Shown here: positions 7,212 through 14,202 of the stretch, in pieces
How the letters are laid out: each line of letters begins with the position of its first letter
How positions within the stretch are numbered: position 1 is the stretch's first letter
Source of the DNA: CAYPYI01 sp964415085
GTDB lineage: Bacteria > Bacillota > Clostridia > Tissierellales > Tissierellaceae
Length of the DNA: 18,683 nucleotides
Assembly: GCA_964415085.1 (NCBI GenBank)
Contig: CAYPYI010000024.1
Coordinates: forward strand, 1 to 18,683
Direction: 5' to 3'
Position numbers and translations under genes: made by a program
Notes under the pieces: generated by a model
Databases searched by the model: none
What the model saw: the letters and a program-made list of their open reading frames with translations, nothing else
Told to the model about the DNA's origin: nothing

Positions 7212-9158
7212 TTAATCTTCTTTGTCTGTTATTTGTTCTTGTAGCGTTTCTCCATCTACATCTGTAAGTTCTTCTGAAGTTGAATTATTATCTTCTTCTA
7301 ATTCTTCTTTATATTCATTTTGATTGTCTGTATTTTTTAATTCTTTTCCTAAAAATACTCTTTCAAATTCAGAAGCATCCAATGTTTCTTTTTCAAGTAA
7401 AGCTTCTGATACTCTGTGAAGTATATCAATATTATCTTTTAATAACTTCTCAGCTTTAATATAAGCTTCATCTATCATTTCTCTCATTTCTCTATCTATT
7501 GTAGCTGCTATATCTTCAGAGTAGTTTCTACTTCTTCCAAAATCTCTTCCTAAGAATACTTCTTCATCCTCATTACCATAAGTCATAGGTCCTAATTTAT
7601 CACTCATACCATAGTGAGTTATCATATCTCTTACGATTTTAGTTGCTCTTTCAATATCATTTTGAGCTCCTGTACTTATATCTCCCATAATTAATGCTTC
7701 TGCTACACGGCCTCCTAAAAGTATTACAAGTCTATCTTTTAATTGGCCCTTTGTCATATACATTGCATCTTCTTCTGGTATATAAGCTGTAAATCCTCCA
7801 GCCATACCTCTTGGTATTATTGTTATCATATGAACTGGATCAGATTCTGGAAGTAGTCTTGCTGTTATTGCATGACCTGCTTCATGATAAGCTGTTAATT
7901 TTCTTTCTTTTTCACTTATAACCTTACTTTTCTTCTCAGGTCCTGCCTGTACCTTTATAGAAGCTTCTTCAACAAGTTTCATAGGTATTTTTTTCAAGTT
8001 ATATCTTGCCGATAAAAGTGCTGCCTCATTTACTAAATTTTCAAGATCTGCTGGACTAAATCCAGGAGTTCTTTTTGCTACTGTTTCTAAATTTACATCA
8101 TCTTCTAAAGGTTTATTTTTTGTATGAACTTCTAATATTTGTTCTCTTCCTCTTACATCTGGAAGTCCTACATGAATAGTTCTATCAAATCTTCCAGGCC
8201 TCAAAAGAGCGGGATCTAAAATATCTGGTCTATTGGTAGCTGCCATAACTATAACACCTTCATTTGTTCCAAATCCATCCATTTCAACTAAAAGTTGATT
8301 TAGAGTTTGTTCTCTTTCATCATGACCTCCACCCATACCCGCTCCTCTTTTTCTACCTACTGCATCTATCTCATCAATAAATATTATACATGGAGCATTC
8401 TTTTTAGCTTCTTCAAATAAATCTCTTACTCTACTAGCTCCTACCCCTACAAACATCTCAACAAAATCTGATCCTGATATTGTAAAGAATGGAACTTTGG
8501 CTTCTCCTGCAACTGCTCTACTTAAATAAGTTTTACCAGTTCCTGGAGGCCCTACTAATAAGACTCCCGTTGGTATTCTTGCACCAATTTGTATATATTT
8601 TCTAGGATTTCTTAAAAAATCTACTATTTCTTTTAATTCTTCTTTTTCTTCTTTAAGACCTGCAACATCTTTAAATGTAATTAAGGTCTCTTCGTCCTCT
8701 TTGTGGAGTTTTGCCTTACTTTTACCAAAATTCATTACTCCTCTGCCACCGCCACCTTGTGACTGCTGCATTATTGTAAACCAGAATAAGCCAAACATTA
8801 CTGCAACAAGTATTGTTGGAAGTAGTGTAGCATACCATGGTGTTGTTGGTCTTGGCTCTCCACCAAATTTTATTGACTGCTGTTCAACTAACTCTTTTAA
8901 ATAATTATCATAAAAATCTGTTCTAACCTCATCTGGTAAAAACACTTCAAATTCTGTACCATCTTTTAATTTACCTTGCGTAAAGTTTCCAACCATCCAT
9001 ATGTTTTCAACCTTATCATCACCTAAGTTTGCTATTAAGTCTGTTACATCCATCTCTTTAGACTCTTCTATCGTTGTAGGATTAAATAGTCTTATAGCTA
9101 ACATAATTAGTATTAAAACTAGGAAATATTTACTCATTTCTCTAAAAAATCTCTTCAA
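7212..9158 (-). CDS. ftsH: ATP-dependent zinc metalloprotease FtsH
   Basis: Membrane-anchored AAA+ protease that degrades misfolded membrane proteins and short-lived regulators. Of 648 residues, the first membrane helix is about 11-25 and the second about 108-130, with an extracytoplasmic domain between. The AAA module has Walker A GPPGTGKT (203-210), Walker B IIFIDEID (258-265) and the second region of homology around ATNRPDILDPALLRPGRFDR. The zinc site is HEAGH (425-429), with a likely third ligand Asp501 in STGAQND. The C-terminal tail (about 605-648) is rich in Glu, Asp and Asn and looks disordered. The start is TTG at 9158, set 6 bp from GGAGGA; an in-frame ATG at 9137 would shorten the protein by 7 residues and has a poorer site. 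Its position after tilS and hpt is the conserved Firmicutes order. Confidence 0.97.
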   Translation of the reverse strand: MKRFFREMSKYFLVLILIMLAIRLFNPTTIEESKEMDVTDLIANLGDDKVENIWMVGNFTQGKLKDGTEFEVFLPDEVRTDFYDNYLKELVEQQSIKFGGEPRPTTPWYATLLPTILVAVMFGLFWFTIMQQSQGGGGRGVMNFGKSKAKLHKEDEETLITFKDVAGLKEEKEELKEIVDFLRNPRKYIQIGARIPTGVLLVGPPGTGKTYLSRAVAGEAKVPFFTISGSDFVEMFVGVGASRVRDLFEEAKKNAPCIIFIDEIDAVGRKRGAGMGGGHDEREQTLNQLLVEMDGFGTNEGVIVMAATNRPDILDPALLRPGRFDRTIHVGLPDVRGREQILEVHTKNKPLEDDVNLETVAKRTPGFSPADLENLVNEAALLSARYNLKKIPMKLVEEASIKVQAGPEKKSKVISEKERKLTAYHEAGHAITARLLPESDPVHMITIIPRGMAGGFTAYIPEEDAMYMTKGQLKDRLVILLGGRVAEALIMGDISTGAQNDIERATKIVRDMITHYGMSDKLGPMTYGNEDEEVFLGRDFGRSRNYSEDIAATIDREMREMIDEAYIKAEKLLKDNIDILHRVSEALLEKETLDASEFERVFLGKELKNTDNQNEYKEELEEDNNSTSEELTDVDGETLQEQITDKED

Positions 9159-9200
9159 ACTTAGTCCTCCCTCCAGTATATAACAACTAATATTCTATAA

Positions 9201-9229
9201 ATTATATCACATTAGTTTTTTTCATTCAA
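9201..9229 (-). promoter_or_regulatory. Extended -10 promoter of ftsH
   Basis: Minus-strand TTGAAT (9224-9229), a 17-bp spacer ending in TGA and a perfect TATAAT (9201-9206). The hexamers ACTAAT (9186-9191) and ATTAGT (9211-9216) form an inverted repeat around the -10 and start site, which may be an operator or chance. Confidence 0.7.
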
Positions 9230-9236
9230 TTTACTA

Positions 9237-9773
9237 CTACTCGTAAGCTTCTTCCTTTAATGCTGCTACAAAAGGAAAGTTTCTATATTTTTCTGAGTAG
9301 TCCAGTCCATAACCTACTATAAATTCATCTGGAACTTCAAAACCTAAGTAGTCTATACTAACTTTAATATTTCTTCTTTCAGGTTTATCTAAAAGAGTAA
9401 CTATCTTTACACTAGATGCTCCTCTTTTTAATAAGTTATCCTTAAGATAGGATAGAGTTAAACCTGTATCAATTATATCTTCTACTATTAGGATATCTTT
9501 ACCCTCAACTGAGAAATCTAAATCTTTTACTATTTTAACTTCTCCTGTTGATATTGATGATTCACCATAACTTGATACTGACATAAAATCAATTAACATT
9601 GGTAATTTAACTTGTAAGCATAAGTGTGACATAAATATTGCTGCCCCTTTTAAAATACCAATCATCATTAAATTTTTTCCTTCATAGTCCTGTGTAATCT
9701 CTTGACCTAATTCTTTTACTCTTTTTGCAATGTCTTCTTCACTAATCAATATTTTTTTAATATCTTTTTCCAC
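9237..9773 (-). CDS. hpt: Hypoxanthine-guanine phosphoribosyltransferase
   Basis: Purine salvage enzyme joining hypoxanthine or guanine to PRPP to give IMP or GMP. The 178-residue length is typical. The PRPP-binding signature VEDIIDTGLTL spans 97-107, LKGAAIFMSHL (41-51) is the pyrophosphate loop region, and SVSSYGESSISTGEVKIVKDL contains the flexible catalytic loop. VPDEFIVGYGLDYSEKYRNFPFVA is the purine-binding end. The start is GTG, which directly follows the TAG stop of tilS with no gap; AAGGAG sits inside the last tilS codons. This layout suggests translational coupling. In Bacillus subtilis the tilS and hprT products are co-encoded and act together on ftsH; whether that applies here is unknown. 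Confidence 0.95.
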   Translation of the reverse strand: MEKDIKKILISEEDIAKRVKELGQEITQDYEGKNLMMIGILKGAAIFMSHLCLQVKLPMLIDFMSVSSYGESSISTGEVKIVKDLDFSVEGKDILIVEDIIDTGLTLSYLKDNLLKRGASSVKIVTLLDKPERRNIKVSIDYLGFEVPDEFIVGYGLDYSEKYRNFPFVAALKEEAYE

Positions 9774-11165
9774 CTAAAAACACTCCTTAACTTTTACTAA
9801 CATAATTTTTTTTGAAACTTTGGTTATTTTATAATTCTCATTTAACCTGTAATTTAAAACATAAATTATATTTTCATCATCTACTAACATAGGTATTTTT
9901 TCTCTTTCATCTCTAGGTATTTTTTCATCTATGAAGAAGTCTTTAATCTTTTTACTACCTGTCATTCCAAAAGGAGTAAATCTATCACCATTTCTTCTAT
10001 TTCTTACTTTTATATTTCCTTTAACTTTATCAAAATCAAAGTATATATACCCACTTTTACTTTTATTAAATTTAGAAATATCCTCTTTATCAATAATAGA
10101 TAACTCTATTTCTAAATTTAATGAACTAATATAATTTTTACCTAGTTGTAAATTATATAAATAATCTGTATCTATAGTATTACTTTTTAAAAAACTTATA
10201 GTTAAATTATTATAATCTAGTGATGCAGTTAAATCTCCTGGTAAGTTTATAAATTTACCTGTATCTTCTTTTACGGATAAATCTATAATATTATCAATAT
10301 GAACCATTTCAAAACCTTGTAATGATCCTGTTAACTTATCGATAGCATATCTTATTACTCTTCTTTTTATATTTTCATCTAAATTTATTAATTTTTTATT
10401 ATTTAAAACTACTTTATCTTTATTAGATTTAATAACCATTTCATTATAACATAAGATAGTATAATCCTCTAGAAAGCTTACTTCACTTTTTACATTTTCA
10501 CAAAGCCTAAGTATGCTATTTGAAAAATTAGGATTAAAGTTTTCTTCTATATAAGGAATAAGTTCTAGTCTAATCTTATTTCTAGTATAATCAGTTTCTA
10601 AATTAGTATGATCTATTACTACTGGAATATTATTTCTTTCGATATATGATTCTATTTCATCTCTTGTAACATTTAAAATGGGTCTTATTACATTATCAAC
10701 TTTAAAGTTAATTCCAACCAATCCATCTAGGCCAGTTCCTCTAATCATTCTCATAATAATGGTTTCTACTTGATCATTACTATTATGAGCTACGGCTATT
10801 TTACCATTTTTATATGAAGATAATACTTTATTAAAAAAACCATATCTAATAAGTCTACCTGCTTCTTCAGGGGATATCTTTTTTTCTTTAGCATAATCAT
10901 TCATATTCTTTCTAAGTGAATAAAATTCTAAACCTAGACTTTCTGAGTATTCTTTTACAAACATCTCATCTCTTAGGGCATACTCTCCCCTTACCCCATG
11001 ATTTATATGACAAACTACTATTTGAAAATCCAATTCCTCTTTAATACTATTTAATACATGTAAAAGGCACATTGAATCATGGCCTCCTGAGACGCCAACT
11101 ACAACTGTGTCTTTAGTATTTATCATATCATATCTAATTATATTATTAAGTACTTTTTCTTTCAT
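9774..11165 (-). CDS. tilS: tRNA(Ile)-lysidine synthase
   Basis: Attaches lysine to cytidine 34 of the CAU-anticodon tRNA-Ile with ATP, changing its decoding from AUG to AUA and its charging from Met to Ile; normally essential. The N-terminal PP-loop ATPase has SGGHDSM (26-32), and HNSNDQVETIIMRMIRGTGLDGLVGI is the conserved second segment. The C-terminal TilS domain includes NRRNGDRFTPFGMTGSKKIKDFF-type sequence. The length of 463 is usual. Three in-frame ATGs lie within 13 bp (11177, 11171, 11165); I chose 11165 because GGTGATGG precedes it while the first has only A/T upstream. A terminator of the preceding gene ends about 40 bp before the start, with no convincing promoter between. Confidence 0.93.
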   Translation of the reverse strand: MKEKVLNNIIRYDMINTKDTVVVGVSGGHDSMCLLHVLNSIKEELDFQIVVCHINHGVRGEYALRDEMFVKEYSESLGLEFYSLRKNMNDYAKEKKISPEEAGRLIRYGFFNKVLSSYKNGKIAVAHNSNDQVETIIMRMIRGTGLDGLVGINFKVDNVIRPILNVTRDEIESYIERNNIPVVIDHTNLETDYTRNKIRLELIPYIEENFNPNFSNSILRLCENVKSEVSFLEDYTILCYNEMVIKSNKDKVVLNNKKLINLDENIKRRVIRYAIDKLTGSLQGFEMVHIDNIIDLSVKEDTGKFINLPGDLTASLDYNNLTISFLKSNTIDTDYLYNLQLGKNYISSLNLEIELSIIDKEDISKFNKSKSGYIYFDFDKVKGNIKVRNRRNGDRFTPFGMTGSKKIKDFFIDEKIPRDEREKIPMLVDDENIIYVLNYRLNENYKITKVSKKIMLVKVKECF

Positions 11166-11205
11166 AACCATCACCATATATTTTTATATAAATGTAACTT
11201 GAAAT

Positions 11206-11230
11206 AAAAAAAACCGGAAAACTCCGGTTT
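11206..11230 (-). terminator. Rho-independent terminator after the S1-domain gene
   Basis: A perfect 8-bp stem (11211-11218 with 11223-11230, AAACCGGA/TCCGGTTT) with a 4-nt loop is followed by a T run on the minus strand. It sits 8 bp after the stop of the S1-domain gene and about 40 bp before the tilS start. Confidence 0.88.
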
Positions 11231-11238
11231 AAAATATT

Positions 11239-11640
11239 CTAGTAATCCATGTTTCCTGATCTACCTTTTCTTGAATCTCTTGTTTTCAGTTGATCCATCT
11301 TTTCATTACTATCTTTTAAGAATTGATTTAATTTGTCTTCAAAAGACATTTTTTCTTGTACACTGTCTTGATTATTCCAATCAATTTCTACTGGTTGAGT
11401 TGATTTAGGTTTAGCTTGTCTTATTGAAAGACTTATCTTGTTATCATCTGATACAGATAATACTTTAACCTTAACCTTATCTCCCTTGTTTAAATAATCA
11501 GAAACTTTTTTTACATAATCGTGAGATATTTCAGATATATGAACTAACCCACTTTTTCCTTCTGGCAATTGTATAAACGCACCAAAATTTGTTATACCAG
11601 TTACAGTGCCCTCTACGATCTTACCTACAGTTACAGGCAT
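11239..11640 (-). CDS. S1-domain RNA-binding protein (YabR/CvfD-like)
   Basis: Small protein of 133 residues with one S1 OB-fold at about 3-75: VGKIVEGTVTGITNFGAF, KSGLVHISEIS, and KVKVKVLSVSDDNKISLSI are the standard strands of this fold. The remainder is a charged, probably flexible tail ending in a Lys/Arg-rich segment (RDSRKGRSG). Relatives in Firmicutes bind RNA or ribosomes and affect translation; the precise role is not known from sequence. In the conserved order this gene follows divIC, as it does here. It has its own near-consensus promoter and its own terminator, so it appears to be a monocistronic unit. The start ATG is preceded by GGGGGAG. Confidence 0.9.
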   Translation of the reverse strand: MPVTVGKIVEGTVTGITNFGAFIQLPEGKSGLVHISEISHDYVKKVSDYLNKGDKVKVKVLSVSDDNKISLSIRQAKPKSTQPVEIDWNNQDSVQEKMSFEDKLNQFLKDSNEKMDQLKTRDSRKGRSGNMDY

Positions 11641-11676
11641 ATGTAATTACTCCCCCTTAAAATCATTTTCATTTTT

Positions 11677-11705
11677 AGTATATATTAGAATGTTTACATT
11701 GTCAA
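11677..11705 (-). promoter_or_regulatory. Near-consensus promoter of the S1-domain gene
   Basis: Minus-strand TTGACA (11700-11705), perfect, a 17-bp spacer and TATACT (11677-11682). The predicted start is near 11670, about 30 nt before the ATG. An 8-bp inverted repeat straddles the -35 box. Confidence 0.8.
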
Positions 11706-11724
11706 TAAGTTAAGATATGTAAAC
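11692..11724. promoter_or_regulatory. Inverted repeat spanning the -35 box, candidate operator
   Basis: GTTTACAT (11692-11699) and ATGTAAAC (11717-11724) form a perfect 8-bp inverted repeat with a 17-bp centre. The -35 TTGACA (11700-11705) lies between the arms, and one arm covers the upstream part of the spacer. A protein bound to both arms would block polymerase. I do not recognise the regulator. The minus-strand RNA of the divIC end could also fold through it, but there is no U tract. Confidence 0.4.
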
Positions 11725-12023
11725 TATCTATTATTCTTAGTTTTATTCTTATTTTTATCAATATATATAATTTCCCTTGGTTTTACCATTCCAAGTTCAT
11801 CTCTAGCTGTTTTTTCAATGAATTCAACTGAGTTAGAATTCGCTATATTATTTTCTAAGTTTTCTATATCTTCTTCCAATAGGTGTATCTCTTCACTTAG
11901 TTCATCTTTTTTAGCTGTTAAATCTCTCATAAGAGCTCGCTGCTTAAATATAGCTAAGAAAATATAAATAGCTATTGCTAAGACTATTAAGTGTTTTATT
12001 GTGATCCTTTTCTTTTTCTTCAA
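11724..12023 (-). CDS. divIC: Septum formation protein, DivIC/FtsB family
   Basis: Bitopic membrane protein of 99 residues. It has a short basic cytoplasmic N-terminus (MKKKKRITIK), one membrane helix at about 11-27, a coiled coil at about 30-65 and the family signature VEFIEKTARDELGMVKPREIIYI near the C-terminus. DivIC/FtsB pairs with FtsL and DivIB/FtsQ in the divisome and helps activate septal peptidoglycan synthesis. The start is TTG with AGGGGTGA upstream; no ATG is available near it. It has its own promoter. In spore-forming relatives yabP and yabQ stand between rqcP and this gene; here only 83 bp separates them. Confidence 0.93.
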   Translation of the reverse strand: MKKKKRITIKHLIVLAIAIYIFLAIFKQRALMRDLTAKKDELSEEIHLLEEDIENLENNIANSNSVEFIEKTARDELGMVKPREIIYIDKNKNKTKNNR

Positions 12024-12059
12024 TAAGAGTCACCCCTATTCTTTTTTATAATTAAATAG

Positions 12060-12088
12060 ATTATCTCACTAATTCGTTAGAATTTCAA
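12060..12088 (-). promoter_or_regulatory. Promoter of divIC
   Basis: Minus-strand TTGAAA (12083-12088), a 17-bp spacer ending in TGA and GATAAT (12060-12065), an extended -10. It sits in the 83-bp gap after rqcP. Confidence 0.65.
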
Positions 12089-12106
12089 GTTTATTTAGTT
12101 TAAAGA

Positions 12107-12346
12107 TTAAATATTTTTATACATTTCATCTGCATCTTTTTTCTTAGCACCTTCTGTTAAGTTTTCAACTCTTATTTTCATATCATTATTTCCAAAATTT
12201 ATCTCAACAATATCTCCTATACTAACTTCATCACTAGGCTTTGCAATTTTTTCATTAATCTTTACTCTTTCTTGTATACAAGCTTCTTTTGCTATTGTTC
12301 TTCTTTTGATAATTCTTGAATTTTTTAAAAATTTATCTATTCTCAT
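12107..12346 (-). CDS. rqcP: S4-domain RNA-binding protein RqcP (YabO)
   Basis: Protein of 79 residues that is essentially one S4 RNA-binding domain: MRIDKFLKNSRIIKRRTIAKEAC at the start, then VKINEKIAKPSDEVSIGDIVEINFG. This matches RqcP/YabO, which in Firmicutes works with RqcH on stalled 50S subunits to add C-terminal alanine tails to incomplete chains during ribosome quality control. The start ATG has AGGAGAG upstream. The HU terminator ends 25 bp before the start, leaving no room for an obvious separate promoter, so it may be expressed by read-through. The position between hup and divIC is conserved. Confidence 0.92.
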   Translation of the reverse strand: MRIDKFLKNSRIIKRRTIAKEACIQERVKINEKIAKPSDEVSIGDIVEINFGNNDMKIRVENLTEGAKKKDADEMYKNI

Positions 12347-12370
12347 ATAATCTCTCCTAGCATAATATAT

Positions 12371-12400
12371 AAAAAAACCAGGTCACTGACCTGATTTTTT
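12371..12400 (-). terminator. Rho-independent terminator after the HU gene
   Basis: A core stem CAGGTC/GACCTG (12379-12384 with 12388-12393) and a 3-nt loop is extended on the minus strand by one G-U and several A-U pairs, with T residues after it. It begins 12 bp after the HU stop and ends 25 bp before the rqcP start. Confidence 0.88.
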
Positions 12401-12411
12401 ATTTTAATTTA

Positions 12412-12690
12412 CTATTTATTAACTGCTTCTTTTAAACCTTTACCAGCTCTAAATACTGCTGCGTTTGATGCTGGAATATGGATTACTTCTTCTGGATTTC
12501 TTGGGTTTCTTCCTTCTCTTGCTTTTCTTGATCTTACTTCGAAAGTTCCAAATCCTACTAATTGTACTTTTTCTCCATCAGCTAATGCTTCCATTACTGA
12601 GTCTATGAATGCGTTTAAGCCTGCCTCTGCATCTTTTTTTGTTAAATCACTTTTCTCTGCTATACTTGCTACTAATTCAGCCTTATTCAT
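12412..12690 (-). CDS. hup: DNA-binding protein HU
   Basis: Nucleoid-associated histone-like protein of 92 residues that binds and bends DNA without strong sequence preference. The N-terminal helices start MNKAELVASIAEKSDLTKKDA; VQLVGFGTFEVRSRKAREGRNPRNPEEV is the beta arm region with the family signature GFGTF and the arm-tip GRNPRNP, followed by PASNAAVFRAGKGLKEAV. Length and sequence are normal for HU. A strong TAGGAGGA precedes the ATG. A terminator follows, and a promoter can be read at the end of mazG, so it may be mostly monocistronic. HU between mazG and rqcP is the usual clostridial arrangement. Confidence 0.96.
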   Translation of the reverse strand: MNKAELVASIAEKSDLTKKDAEAGLNAFIDSVMEALADGEKVQLVGFGTFEVRSRKAREGRNPRNPEEVIHIPASNAAVFRAGKGLKEAVNK

Positions 12691-12740
12691 CTAAATTCCT
12701 CCTAAATAATTTTGTTTAATTATAATCTTACAACTTGCTT

Positions 12741-12769
12741 ATTATATATTATTTTTTGCTAGATTCCAA
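12741..12769 (-). promoter_or_regulatory. Candidate promoter of the HU gene within the mazG end
   Basis: Minus-strand TTGGAA (12764-12769, four of six matches), a 17-bp spacer and a perfect TATAAT (12741-12746). The start would be near 12734, about 45 nt before the HU ATG. A second TATAAT lies at 12719-12724 without a good -35. Confidence 0.5.
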
Positions 12770-14202
12770 TACTTATTTAATTTTTCTAAGTTCATATCTT
12801 CTAAACTCTCATTATTATCTAAAGACATCTTCTCCACAAGGCTAAATCTTTCAATAAATTTTTTATTGGCTTTATTTAAACTAACCTCAGGATCTACGTC
12901 TAAAAATCTAGCTATGTTCACAATTGTAAATAGTAAATCTCCTAGCTCCTCTTCTATATTTGCTACATTGTTACTTTCAATAGCTTCTAGAAGTTCTTCT
13001 GTTTCTTCAGAAAGTTTTTCAATTGGTCCTGAAATATCATCCCAATCAAATCCTACCTCTTTAGCTATTTTCTGTATCTTATAACTTTTAAGTAATTGTG
13101 GGAGACTGTTTGTTATGTTTTCCATTTTTTCAGTTTTAGATTTATAATTTACTTGTGAATCTTTCATTCTATCCCAATTATACACTACTTTCTCAGAGTT
13201 TACTACCTTATTTTCAGAAAAAATATGAGGATGACGATATTTTAATTTTCTTACAAGTTCTGTTGTTACCTCGTGTAAATCAAAGTACCCTTCATCTGAT
13301 CCTATTTTAGCATGAAATACTACTTGGAATAGCACATCTCCTAACTCTTCTATTATATTATCATAGTCTTCATTATCAATAGCATTTACTAATTCATATG
13401 CTTCTTCTATGACATTTTTTCTAATAGACTCATGAGTTTGCTCTATATCCCATGGGCAGCCATTTTCACCTCTTAATATATCCATTATATCCACTACGTC
13501 ATTAAAGTCAAATATCTCTTTATCAATTTGATCAACTCTTGGAATAAATATACTAGTTAAAGGGCCTACATAGTCGATTCTATCAAGCATGTATATAGGA
13601 ATTTTTTCTATTTTCTCTTTTCCTTCAACACCTGCTGCATCCACTATATATATTTCATAATCATCTGAATATATTTCTGATGATATAAGCTTTATATCTC
13701 CAAGTATTCTATTATTATAAGTTTGAGTTATTATAATATCCATATTTATATCTAATAATGTCTTCTTAAAATCTGAACCATCTATAATTTTAAGTCCATT
13801 TATAGGATCTCTCCCTATTAACTCAAGCATAGGCTCTATAAAACTCATCCCTGATATAATTTGTGTTTGTATATTGTCATTATTTATTAATATTTCTACT
13901 GTTTTTTCTGCTATCATTGGATTTCCTGGTACAAAATAGTCTATTTCATCATACTCACTAAGTTTTTCTATTAAAGTATCTGCTATTTTTTGATATAGAT
14001 CATCAAATGTATCTTCTTCTTCATAATAATCATCAAAAGAAATATACTCTATATTATTACCATCAAAGTACTCTACTGTAGGATGAACTTTAGTTCTTAA
14101 AAACTTTTTATTATCACCCTTTATCTTTTGTATCGCACCATATGTTAATTGATCTATACTACCAGGCCCTAGCCCTATTATATTAATCTTACCCTTACTC
14201 AT
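12742..14202 (-). CDS. mazG: MazG family pyrophosphohydrolase fused to a methylase-like domain (YabN type)
   Basis: Two-part protein of 486 residues. Residues about 1-220 form a tetrapyrrole (SAM-dependent) methylase-like domain with IIGLGPGSIDQLT (8-20), FVPGNPMIAEKTVEIL (90-105) and ISGMSFIEPML. Residues about 240-480 hold two MazG repeats. The first has EEAYE (266-270) and ELGD (286-289); the second has EETEE (399-403) and ELGD (419-422). These are the acidic EExxE...ExxD sets that bind magnesium, so both repeats look intact. MazG hydrolyses nucleoside triphosphates to monophosphates and pyrophosphate, cleaning abnormal nucleotides. The role of the methylase-like part is not established. 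The start ATG overlaps the end of the flippase gene by 8 bp (ATGAGTAA), with GGGAGGA upstream, implying translational coupling. Confidence 0.93.
   Translation of the reverse strand: MSKGKINIIGLGPGSIDQLTYGAIQKIKGDNKKFLRTKVHPTVEYFDGNNIEYISFDDYYEEEDTFDDLYQKIADTLIEKLSEYDEIDYFVPGNPMIAEKTVEILINNDNIQTQIISGMSFIEPMLELIGRDPINGLKIIDGSDFKKTLLDINMDIIITQTYNNRILGDIKLISSEIYSDDYEIYIVDAAGVEGKEKIEKIPIYMLDRIDYVGPLTSIFIPRVDQIDKEIFDFNDVVDIMDILRGENGCPWDIEQTHESIRKNVIEEAYELVNAIDNEDYDNIIEELGDVLFQVVFHAKIGSDEGYFDLHEVTTELVRKLKYRHPHIFSENKVVNSEKVVYNWDRMKDSQVNYKSKTEKMENITNSLPQLLKSYKIQKIAKEVGFDWDDISGPIEKLSEETEELLEAIESNNVANIEEELGDLLFTIVNIARFLDVDPEVSLNKANKKFIERFSLVEKMSLDNNESLEDMNLEKLNKYWNLAKNNI

Noticed and set aside
12024..12106. 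Remnant of yabP or yabQ between rqcP and divIC
   Set aside because: The 83-bp gap has room only for the divIC promoter and ribosome binding site, and no matching coding fragment was seen.
12412..14202. HU beside a two-domain MazG as an unusual arrangement or fusion
   Set aside because: Both the YabN-type domain fusion and the mazG-hup-rqcP order are common in clostridia.
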